Source of the DNA: Strigamia acuminata
Lineage: Eukaryota > Arthropoda > Chilopoda > Geophilomorpha > Linotaeniidae
Direction of reading: 5' to 3'
Assembly (NCBI GenBank): GCA_949358305.1
Contig: OX442318.1
Coordinates: 5,814,501 to 5,878,500 of the forward strand
Length of the DNA: 64,000 nucleotides
How positions within the stretch are numbered: the first letter of the stretch is position 1; each line of letters opens with the position of its first letter. This document shows, one piece after another, positions 26,501 to 38,500 of the stretch. A model generated the notes under the pieces. It saw only the letters and a program-made list of their open reading frames with translations. It was not told where the DNA came from and did not search any database. The translations under genes and the position numbers were made by a program.

Positions 26501-29500
26501 TTTATTCCCATTGTTACGATGAATTTTGTACATCTTTGCGAGGATTTTGTGCTATTGTTAGATGCGTTAATTAATATTTTTTCCCCAATGTTATATTTTT
26601 GTTTTGGGCTATTGCGCGTTTGTGTCTCGTTGATTCTCATCGTGATTCCATTTCACGTGATTTGCTTTACAATTTTTATCACTGCTGTTATTTTTAACTG
26701 TGAATATCTTTTCTGGTTGAGTTATGAATTGTTACGTGAACTTTATCGAGTAATTTTTTATAACCCACGCTATTAGCCCATGTTTTTATTGTTATATTTA
26801 TTTGCTCTTGCTCGAGTGGTGTTTTTTGTTGTTTTTGTTCAATTTTTTGATTTTTCTTTTGTGACTGAATTTAGTAGTGATTTTCAACCGTCATGACCGG
26901 ACGAGGCAACGGAGTACGACCGCCGTGGCGAGGAGGGAAAAACGGCAAGAATAAGACCAGTGTTGTGACGCGTCGGCAACGACAGGCGCGTGAACGTTAT
27001 GTCTGCCCCTACCCAGTGCCGCGACTATTTGAAACTGGGCCCATCTTGATGCCGAATTATCACCCGGACCATCCGATGTGCCGGGCTTACCCGAATCGCG
27101 AACTTTGCCCGGTGTGTTCGGGCTGGGGCCATCTTCATCAAGGTCGAGATGAATAGAGTTCGATGCTTGAGGAGATCGAGGATGTCCGAGAGTCGTCGCG
27201 ATTTCGGAGTGTCGCGTCGGGAGTGATGATCCCCCGGTGTCGGCCGGTGCCCACGCTGCGGCCTGTGCCGGAAGCGTCCTCATCACGAGTCGAGATTTCC
27301 GAAGTTTTACCGGAAATAGATGAAGTACCGCCGCCAATGGATGAAACGGTTTTGTCCACTGCGTTGTTGCCGGTCGGGCAATCCCAGTGTGAAATGGACG
27401 AGATGGCAACCCCTTTTGGCGTCGATCTTAAGCGCGATTGGACTGAGTCCGATATGGAGTGGCTGATCCGATGCCACGACGAAGCCACGCGTCGCCGTGC
27501 AGCCGCGTTCCCGGGAGGGATGATTCCTCGTTCGACCCCAGCCCAGTTGGAGCAGTCGATGGACTACGTCGGCGAGCTTCCCAATTTGCGTGTGCACCTG
27601 ACCGATGCTGGTCGAGGAGTCGAGTTTTTGTCGGATTCGAGTGATGATGAGGAGGCTGAGTCGTGCCCCCGTCGCCCACTCCTTCCAATCTTTACCGGAC
27701 GTCAGGTTCAGCGCGACCTGCCCTTTGCAACCCAGCCTGAGGACTTTGTCATCGCGATCCAGAAGTTGGTGAGTGATCAGCATCGCGAGCGTGACTTTGT
27801 TTCGTGTCGCGAACTCCAGCTGTATTTTGAGACCATTATGGCGCGTGCAACCTTCGATGACATCTTCCCGATGGGCACGCTTGAGTGGGAGCCACCGTCG
27901 CGTTGGGGAACGGACACGTACCTGGATGCGGATAGCACGCGATGGAAGGAATTTTTCTATCTCATTCTTAAAAGAGAGTTGGGCCTATCCGAAAGCATAT
28001 CTGCTTTGGTCCACTTGTTGGAGGAAAACCACGTCCGTGTTCTCCAGCAGTTGCTCGCTGATGCTTTGACCAAGTTTCGCCCGCGTAATGAACAACAATT
28101 GGGCGATGTTATTACCTACCGCGCCATCACTCTCATGAAGGAGCTCGTAACGGCCATGACTGGCTACGAGTTCTAGTGCGCGTTTTCCTATCTCAAAGTG
28201 ACAATGTTACCCGAACGTGACTTTTTCTCCGCGTAATCTTCCACAAAGTTTGGTGTTTGATGCGGACTTTTTGTTGAACAATACCAGTGCTATTGGACAT
28301 TATCCTGATTTGTGATTATTTTATTAGTGTTTCTAGTCGCGTATAATTTGTGTCATGTGAGGTTTGGTTGAACGCTCGTGTTGTTGAGTCCACGCGTTTA
28401 TATGCCTCACCATAATTGTTTTTGTTACTTTTCGCGACTTTAAGCTTTATTGTTCTTTATCTAGTGTATTCCTAGTGCCTGGCGCTTAACGCTAGTAATT
28501 TTGATTTGTTTAGATTTCGGCGCTTAACGCCCGCTTGTGTTGTTGAGTCCACGCGTAAGTTCCGCGCCTCACAGTTGTTGTTTCATTCTAATCATTCCAA
28601 GTGTCATTTGATTTTGATTTTGTATCGCTTTTTATTTTCTTTACTTTTCAGATTTGTTTCGAGAATAAAAACACTCTCGTCCGAGGGGTGTGTCACGGCC
28701 CGGCATTAACGCGTAATGTAATCCTAACCAATTGTTGTGTTTGTACGCGTTTTCCGTGTGTTCCTAACCATTGTTTTGTTTAAACTCCTAATAAATCCTT
28801 AAACCTAATATTTGAGTTTTCCTACCTTTTCACCTCATTTTGTATTCATTTTCATCCCTTGACTCAGTCTGGAGTGGCTCAATTCAGCCACATCAGACCG
28901 GTCTAAGTTGTGTATTTCCTACTGTTACCCCTCCTGATTTCGTTTAGTTTATCCATCCTAATTTGAATGTTTGAGTTACTCACGCTTAGTCATCGTGATG
29001 ATTATTCACGTACGCGTCTGATTGGCTCTCTCATTGGCTTTACCTCTAATTCTGTATTGGATCTGGCCCAAGTTCACTTCAGAGCTGTTTCAAGCCAGAT
29101 TCGACCAGAAGGTACAAGACCATGAGCTTGGTAAGAGCCTTAACTGGCCGGAGCATTTGGCATCCTTTCTCCTGTGTTTGCTCACAGTATCGACTCCATG
29201 CCATTGATTTACGCATGTTGAGGATGTTCATTGTCAGATCGCGTGTTTAATTCCGCGTGTCATCTTCGAATTCCTTTCCTCTCGTTGACCTTTTGTTGTT
29301 ATGTTTTATATGCCGCTGATACACGCCGAAGGATTAGAAATTGGATTCAAGTTGGCCATGAGTTGTTATTTTGTCTTTTGTGCGCGGTTAGTGCGCGATT
29401 ACTCGGTTTGGTCGCTCCGCCATTAGGGGCCCCAACCAAACTTAGTATAGGCCACGCTAGCGTTGTTAAGTCCGCGCGTGTGCATCATTCTCTTCCATTT

Positions 29501-32500
29501 TATAATTCCAACAGACCCGGCTTAAATTTGTATAATGATCGAGTAAGAGGACAAGCTTGCCGCCACCCTTCAGGCTGCTTGTCGTTGCCCGGGCTCTTAT
29601 TCGAGACCAGGCTCTCCTAGAATCGTACTGGCGCGTCTTTCAAGCGCGGTTTAAAATATCCAAACAACCAGTTCATGATAAATTCGTTTTTTGTTGATTT
29701 TTGTTTGATTTTACTCGATTTTTATTGATTATGGTTAATTTTATCCAGTTTTTATTGATTTTTGTTGATTTTATTCAATTTTTGTTGATTTTATTCAATT
29801 TTTGTTGATATTTGTTGATTTTATTCAGTTTTTATTGATTTTTGTTGATTATGGTTAATTTTATTCAGTTTTTATTGATTTTATTCAGTTTTTATTGATT
29901 TTTGTTGATTTTATTCAGTTTTTATTGATTTTTGTTGATTTTATTCAGTTTTTATTGATTTTTGTTGATTTTATTCAGTTTTTATTGATTTTTGTTGATT
30001 TTATTCAGTTTTTATTGATTTTTGTTGATTTTATTCAGTTTTTGTTGATTTTATTCAGTTTTTATTGTTTTTGTTGATTTTATTCAGGTTTTGTTCTATT
30101 TTTTTCAGTTTTTACTGACTTTATTTCGTTTTTATTGATTTTTGTTGATTTTATTCAGTTTTTGTTGATTTTATTCAGTTTTTGTTGATTTTTGTTTGAT
30201 TTTATTCGATTTTTATTGATTATGGTTAATTTCAACCAGTTTTTATTGATTTTTGTTGATTTTATTCAATTTTTGTTGGTGCTTGTTGGTTTTTTAAATT
30301 TTTTTTCTTTTTAGGATTCTGATTTAGTGGAACTCTTGTTAGATGACACTTGCGTGGTATCGACGTCGAATCGATCGGTCAACAAACGTGGCGATTTATT
30401 CCTGAGTTGTTTTGCCAGCACGTTGAGTAGTCACGTGGCCACTCGCTCGTTTTCGTTGCTCCCGATGATCATCGACCGAGCGGATGCCGTTCAGTTATCT
30501 CAGGTTCTCGTGACGATTCTGGATCACGTCGGAAAGGACCGAAGTTTTCGTAAAACGTAAATTTCACGTTTTAACATTAAATTTTGGAAATTTTATTCTA
30601 ATTTCTTTCCCGCAGGTGGGGGGCGAAGATTTTGACGTGTTTGATGGATTCGTGGCCGAAATTGATCGGAAAATTAAACAATCGCGATAAGGCCACTGAG
30701 CGGAACTTGATTTTGGCCGTTTTGACCAAAATGTTGACGATAAATTCGAAGGTAAAAACGAAAGTTATTTTCACCACTTTTTTCAATAATGATTACAGAA
30801 ATCGGTGGAAATAGCCCATGAGCTATTTTTACCCCTGGGCGACCCCTGGGCGACCCCTGGGCGATAGACAACCCCTGGATGATCCTTGGGCGATGGGTGA
30901 TTCCTGGATGACCCTTGGGCAATGGGCGACTCCTGGATGACCCTTAGACGATGGGAGACCCCTGGACGACCTCTGGGTGATCCCTGGACGACCTCTGGGT
31001 GAACCCTGGACGACCTCTGGGTGACCCCTGGACGACCTTGGACAATCTTTGGGCGACCCCTGAGCCTGAACGACCTTGGGCGACCTCTGGACGACCTCTG
31101 GACGACCTCTGGACGACCTCTGGGCGACCACTGGGCAATGGACGATTTCTAAGCGATTCCTGGATGACCCCTGGGCAATGGACGACTCCTGGACGACCTC
31201 TGGGTGACCCCTGGACGACCTCTGGGTGATCCCTGGACGACCTCTGGGTGAACCCTGGACGACCTCTGGGTGACCCCTAAACGACCTTAAACGATCTTTG
31301 GGCGACCCCTGAGCCTGAACGACCTTGGGCGACCTCTGGACGACCTCTGGGCGACCTCTGGGCGACCCCTGATCAACCTTGGGCAACCTCTGAACGACCT
31401 CTGGGCGACCCCTGGACGACCTTGGGCGACCCCTGGACAACCTTGGGCGACCCCTGGACGACCTTGGGCGACCCCTGGACGACCTTGGGCGACCCCTGGA
31501 CGACCTTGGGCGACCCCTGGACGACCTTGGGCGACCCCTGGACGACCTTGGGCGACCCCTGGACGACCTTGGGCGACCCCTGGACGACCTTGGACGACCT
31601 CTGGGTGACCCCTGGACGACCTTGGACAATCTTTGGGCGACCCCTAAGCCTGAACGACCTTGGGCGACCTCTGGACGACCTTTGAACGACCTCTGGGCGA
31701 CCTCTGGGCGACCCCTGATCAACCTTGGGCAACCTCTGAACGACCTCTGGGCGACCCCTGGACGACCTTGGGCGACCCCTGGACGACCTTGGGCGACCCC
31801 TGGACGACCTTGGGCGACCCCTGGACGACCTTGGGCGACTCCTGGACGACCTTGGGCAACCCCTGGACGACCTTGGGCGACCCCTGAACGACCTTGGACG
31901 ACCTCTGGGTGACCCCTGGACGACCTTGGACGATCTTTGGGCGACCCCTGAGCCTGAACGACTTTGGGCGACCTCTGGACGACCTCTGAACGACCTCTGA
32001 ACGACCTCTGGGCGACCCCTGATCAACCTTGGGCAACCTCTGAACGACCTCTGGGCGACCCCTGGACGACCTTGGGCGACCCCTGGACGACCTTGGGCGA
32101 CCCCTGGACGACCTTGGGCGACCCCTGGACGACCTTGGGCAACCCCTGGACGACCTTGGGCGACCCCTGGACAACCTTGGGCAACCCCTGGACGACCTTG
32201 GGCGACCCCTGGACAACCTTGGGCAACCCCTGAACGACCTTGGACGACCTCTGGGTGACCCCTGGACGACCTTGGACGATCTTTGGGCGACCCCTGAGCC
32301 TGAACGACCTTGGGCGACCTCTGGACGACCTCTGAACGACCTCTGGGCGACCTCTGGGCAACCCCTGATCAACCTTGGGCAACCTCTGAACGACCTCTGG
32401 GCGACCCCTGGACGACCTTGGGCGACCCCTGGACGACCTTGGGCGACCCCTGAACGACCTTGGACGACCTCTAAACGACCCCTGGACGATCTCTGGGCGA

Positions 32501-35500
32501 CCCCTGGACGACTTTGAGCGACCCCTGGACGACTTTGGGCGACCTCTGAACGACCTCTGGGCAACCCCTGGACTACTTTGGGCGATCCCTGGACAATCTT
32601 AAACGACCTCTAGGCGACCTCTGGACGACCTCTGGGTGATCCCTGGACGACCTCTGGGCGACCACTGGAAGACCTCTGGGCGACTCCTGGACGACCTTGG
32701 GCGACCCCTGGACGACCTCTGGGCGATCCCTGAGCGACCCTTGGGCAGGTTGTTGAGATGATGGATTGTGAAACTGTGGCACCAGTTTCAGGGTTTTGTA
32801 ATTTTAGTCGCGCCACATTCAAACTGTTGCCGCTCGAAAACCAGTAGGGGTAGAGTGTTGTCCTTTTTAGGGTTTGTAGAGGAGAAGGTCCTCTATCGTT
32901 TGGTCTTAAAAGAAAAATAATCCGTGCTCTGGTTGTTGAGATATTGGGGTTTGAAGTTGTGGCACCAGATTCGGAAATTTTGTACTAGTCTTTTTTGCGC
33001 CATATTCAAATGCTTGCTGCTCGAAAACTAAGAGGAGTAGAGACTTGTGCTTTTCACGGTTTGTTAAGGAGAAAGTCCTCCATCGTTTGGTGTAAAAACC
33101 ATTGAAATCCGTGGTAAAAAAAATTGGGATTTATTCTATCTGAAGTTTGGGCGAATGGTGCCAACTCCAGCCTGGTGATTTCTGTAATCATTTTGAAAAA
33201 ATCGGTGGAAATAATTTTTCTGTTCTAAATTTTATTTTGCAGGTCGTATGCGACGAGGCAAATGCGTCGTTCGACTCGTTGTTTCAATGTTATTTGGACA
33301 TGTTCAACGATACAAATGCGAAATTGGCGTTTAAAAATCGATTGATCGATCTTCTACCTTTTTTCACGAGTTTAAATGATGTCAATTTGCAGCAACTGAA
33401 GTACGAGACGTTTAAATTCAATGCACTGATCAGTTTTTATTAGTTTTTAATTTTTTTAATTTGTTTAACTTTTTTTAGAAATTCGTTAATGGAAATGAGC
33501 AGTCAGAGTTTTCCACTAAACAGCAATGAATTAAATACTGGCACAATCAAATGGAATGAATATGTCGGCATATTCAACAAAGTATTTGATCATTTTCTTT
33601 ATTTTTATCATATTTTTTAAATTTGTTTTATTTATTTTTTAGATTTTATCGGCTTTTGAGAGATCTGGAAGTCTTATGTTGTTGGAATTTATTATATTGA
33701 TCGTTTCTCGCGAAAATGAACACGTTTGTGAAGAACAAGTGCAGAAATCTCTCGCAAAATTTATGAAATTGTAAGTTAAACACTTGGAACAACGTAAAAT
33801 GACATAAATACGGCATATTTATATCGTAATTGATGTAAATAACGTACAAAACGTTAAATTTACATCTTAATTTGTGTAAATAAAGTGAAAAACGTCATTT
33901 TTAGAATATTTTACAATTGCAGTTTGCCGATTGACAAACAACACTCCGCAATCGAAGTTGCGTACAGAATTTTTACGCAGGAAAACAATTTTCCGAACGA
34001 ATTCAGAATCGCATCGTTGCAAAGGTTTTGTCTGACGCTTTTACAGCATTCGAACGTTATCGCTTTCACGAATTTCTTTGAGGAGAACATCAAACAAATA
34101 ATGAAAACCCTCGAATCCAATGAAGATAAAGTAAAAAATTTATTAAAAAAATATATTTTTTGGCACAATTTGTATCATTTTTTTATTTAGAACAACGAAG
34201 ACAAGTTGCAGGTGCAACTTATTTCTAAAATCGGCTGTTACCAGCTGGTCGGGGCAATGTTTAATCGATTAAACAAGGAGCACGTTTACGGAGCGGGATC
34301 AGTGTTAAATCAGAAGTTTTGCGCCAGAGTCAATTGCAATGGAAACGAACTGACGAAATCAGTTATTGCGTAAATTATCGAATTTTAAAGTCGGATATCG
34401 ATTTTTTAAACGGTTTTGTTTCATTTTTAGGTGCGGAAACGTCACTAGGAAGTCCCAATTACGCAACAGTGGCGCAAACGTTGTGGAATTACGACGGAAA
34501 CAAAATTGTGCCGCGTATAACATGTTGATCGAAGTGATTTGCTGCACTCAGATCGACGTCAAGATGTTTAACGGATTTTTATTCAACGAAAATGCATCGA
34601 AGGCATAAAATTTTAATTTTAATTTAAAAAAATTTTAATTTTGTCTTGATTTTATCATTTCAGGGTGATATTTTCCTCGATAATCTCGTAGATGTCAACA
34701 AAACGTACCAATTTGACCTCGAATTAGAAGTATTTATGCATTTTAAATTCGAATACGACCAATAAAATCGAACAAAACGACATTTTCTAATTTTCTAGGA
34801 ATTATTCAAACGGAAACGTCAGTTTCTCCGCGTCAGAAAAGAAGCGCTCGAACAAAAACGAGCGGAAACGAACGAAAACGACGTCGAAGACGAATTACCG
34901 CACTCGGTTCATTACATCACTAGCCAATATTTATGCGGCAGCAGTTTGAGCGAAGAAGTCAGTCAGTTTGACTTTTCAATCAGCAATCAGGTATAAAATA
35001 ATCAAAAAAAAAATTAAAATAAAAAAAAAACTAAAATAAATTAATTTTTCAGGCCTTTATCGGCGAAAAACCGAAACCACAAACGGATCCGTCTAACAAC
35101 GTCTACGAGGAAGTAACGCTGGAATTGGACGAAATAAACAAACACGAATCCATGGCGACGATGAACGCGCTTATTCGCCACATGCACACGTCCAACATGA
35201 TTCCAAACACCGACCAATTACCAAATCCCGTCCAAATGTTGGCTAATAAACTAAAATGCAACGTGACGCACCAAAACGTCAAACTATTCGTCATTAAATT
35301 AATTATCAACAACTCCGAGGCAATTTTACGACTAAAAATGTAAATCTTTGAGTTAGTTTTGATTATTTTTAATTTTTTCTTGCAGATATTCGAGACTTTT
35401 GCCCGTTTTTTGTTGGAGCCGCTCGTGCGGGCGATAATCGACGGAGTTACGGGCGGGTGCTTGAATTACATGACCAACGACGTGTTGGTGATGGTTTTAC

Positions 35501-38500
35501 GGTGGGCGCGGGTCGCCATTCCCGCGGACACGATCGCGGATCGGTCGTTGGCCAATCGGTTGTTGATGTTCGCGTTGAATTGTTCGTATCATCCGCGGAG
35601 AGACGTTTATCGGAATAATTTGGAGATCGTTAAGACGCTCGTTGAGCTTTGGAAACCGCGATTGGAGCTCCCGATCGAGTATTTAGTTGGGAAAGTGAGT
35701 TTTGTTGATTGTTTTGATGGAATTTTTGGTTTGTTTTAGGTTGATTTTTGATAACTTGAGCGATTGTGACGTGGAAAGTAAGAAAAATGTCATCGGGATC
35801 CAGTTTCTCGGGATTTTTTTGGCGAATGAGTTCGTGCCGTTCGTTTTGACGAATAATTTGTCCAAGGAGAAGTAAATGAAAAATGAAAATTGAGAGTTTT
35901 GTTTTTGAATTGATTTTTTTAATTAATTTTTTTTTTTTAGGTTTTATAAGGCGTTAGTTTTTAATTTGGCTTTTAAGTCGTCGGTTGTTTACGGCGCGGC
36001 GGCTGAAGTGATTGGAATGGCTATGAGATATTTGGCAGACAAGGAGAACGAAGTTGATGGAGTGTTTCATAGTTTAGTTGTCGAACGGTTGAATGAATTG
36101 GCCGTCAATCAAAAGGATCATTTCATCATGGCACTGTATAAATTGCAGTTGCATTATCCACCGTTTGCAAAAAAGTGAGGATTAAATATATTTTTTTTTT
36201 ACATTTTTGACATTGAGGATGCATTTTTGGGTGCATATTAGGCCTAAGGTTGCATTTTTGCAGCAAAAAATGCACGTATGAAAATTGATTTTTCTCTTCT
36301 AAAAACGTTAATTTCGTGTTTAAATGTGAAATTTTGGTCTAAAAAGTGCATTTTTAGTCTAAAAGGTGCATTTTTAGTTTAAAAGGTGCATTTTTAGTCT
36401 AAAAGGTGCATTTTTAGTCTAAAAAGTGCATTTTAGTCTAAAAAGTGCATTTTTAGTCTAAAAAGTGCATTTTTTTGTCTAAAAAATGAATTTTTTTGTC
36501 TTAAGAGTGAATTTTTAGTCTAAAAAGTGCATTTTTAGTCTAAAAAGCGCATTTTTAGTCTAAAAAGTGCATTTTTAGTCAAAAATGTCTAAAAAATAAA
36601 TTTTTTTGTCTAAAGAGTGAATTTTTTTGTCTAAAAAGTGAACTTTTTGTCTAAAAAGTGAATTTTTTTGGTCTAAAAAGCGCATTTGGCATTATTGCAT
36701 AAATCAAATATGGTAATAATTAATTTTTAATTTTCTAGCATAATTCACCAAATTATCTTTCTTCTGCCCACAATGCACGGAGTTTACCAACTAATGTGTT
36801 TGGAAATAATCGAAGCCCAAATCGAAGCAATGGACAACGCCTTTGCTCAAATGAAAGCGAACGACATCGATAAATTAATAACACAAAGGTACAACAACAA
36901 AAATCCAAAAAAAAAGGCCGAGGCTATGTCCACCGAAAAAGACATTCAATTTTCCATTTTCCATCAAATTTCAATTCCAAACATCAATTCCAAATTCCAG
37001 GCAAGAAAAAATCCAAGTGGTCGCGCTGAAAATCGTAGCCAAAATCGCCCGATTCTGTCCACCTCGAGATTTACAATTCCTCGTCCAAAACGTGCGCGTC
37101 GTCCTCAACCAACCCAGCGCCCTCTGCCGTAAACTAGCCTACGACATCTGCATGTGGGTCTACGACAACTACAAGTAAAAAAAACCACAAAAACCAACAA
37201 TTTCATCCAACTAACAACTCCCAATTCATCAATTCCAGGGACGAAACGCACGGTGGCGGCGAAGAAGTGAAAAACGACGCCAAAAGCGCGTTATTGGCCG
37301 GTTTAGCCGACCCCGACATCGGATTAAAGTAATTATCTCCACGTACTCATCCCCTCTGGTGACAAAATATTTTTATTTGACGTTCAGGTTGCTCGTGAGG
37401 AACTACTGGAGCCACGAAACCCGCACGCCGACGACAACGTTGGAGCGCGCGCTTGCGATCCTCGACAACCTCTACTGTCCGTCGGTCGAGCAAAACTTTC
37501 TGGGCTACGGAAGTTTCCTTCTCCTGGAAATGGCGTCGCGCAGTCCCGATTTCAACCGCAAAATGTTCGATTACCCGCTCTCCGAGTGCAGTTTCGTCGA
37601 TTACAGCGTCAACTACGCGTGGAACGCTCGCCATTCGGCCATGACGCCGATGTTCACTCAACAGTCGCAGACGAATGTCAAAGAGGAGGAAAGAATGATC
37701 AAAGCGACGCAGCACGAGCTTGATTTCGATCCCACGCAACAGCAATCCGGCGCGTACAATTGGCTGACTCAGAGCTGCGTCGACACTTCCGCCATCACGG
37801 CGAGTTTGAACGCCTCTTCGGTTCCCATGTTGTTCACGCAGACGAAGAAGAGTCAAACTCCAGGGCCAAATTTTGGGCTCAAATTGGCGCAACCAACGCC
37901 CGATAATCCACAAAGTATGGAAAATTAATTTAAAATACCGTATTTTACCGATTAAGAGCCGCCCTCGAATAGTAATCGCGCCTCAGAGAGGCGGTTTGAA
38001 ATAAGAGCCGCTCTCAAATAGTAGCCGCAGCTACTATTCGGGCTACTATTCGAGGGCTCTTGTAACCAAACAGGAAACGGTTAATGAAACATTAGTCAAT
38101 GATGATGGTTATTTTAGAAAAAATTTTTTTTTTTAAAAAAAGTGAAATTTTAATGGAAAAAATTTCACTGAAAAATGAAATTTTAATGGAAAAAATTTCA
38201 CTGAAAAATGAAATTTTAATGGAAAAAATTTCACTGAAAAATGAAATTTTAATCAAAAAGGTGAAATGTCAATGGAAAAATGAAATTTTAATGGAAAAAA
38301 GTGAATTTTCAATGGAAAAACGTGAAATTTCAATGGAAAAAAGTGAAATTTTAATGGAAAAAAGTGAATTTTTAATGGAAAAAAGTGAAATTTTAATAGA
38401 AAAAAGTGAAATTTTAATGGAAAAAAGTTAAATTTTAATGGAAAAAAGTGAATTTTCAATGGAAAAAAGTGAAATTTTCAATGGAAAAAAGTGAAATTTT

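Larger units (their letters stand above)
5746..29680 (+). mobile_element. Outer Ty3/gypsy LTR retrotransposon, interrupted by a second element
   Basis: Complete LTR retrotransposon in sense orientation inside PRKDC intron 14. LTRs of 990 bp (5746-6735 and 28691-29680) begin TGTCACGG and end TGATA; a 4-bp AATT flanks both ends (5742-5745, 29681-29684), a target-site duplication. Internal order: primer binding site, gag (6946-8934), pol (about 8952-10756 continued at 22582-25532), a 1.36-kb gap, accessory frames (26893-28176), then a purine-rich tract next to the 3' LTR. The protease, RT, RNase H, integrase order defines Ty3/gypsy (Metaviridae). The inner element sits inside pol at 10757-22581; without it and its 4-bp duplication this copy would be about 12.1 kb. 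It targeted an intronic minisatellite. Its pol is disrupted, so this copy cannot be autonomous now. Confidence 0.95.

Noticed and set aside
27307-27783. 158-codon minus-strand frame opposite accessory frame B
   Set aside because: Shadow of the plus-strand frame in GC-rich coding DNA; no start context or recognisable sequence.
25533-28690. An envelope gene in the outer element
   Set aside because: No signal peptide, cleavage site or fusion/TM arrangement in the large accessory frame; only a doubtful hydrophobic 85-codon frame is present.
30829-32564. Open frames of 281-297 codons on the minus strand and shorter ones on the plus strand
   Set aside because: Pure products of the 21-bp minisatellite whose unit is divisible by three; no complexity beyond the repeat and located in a PRKDC intron.
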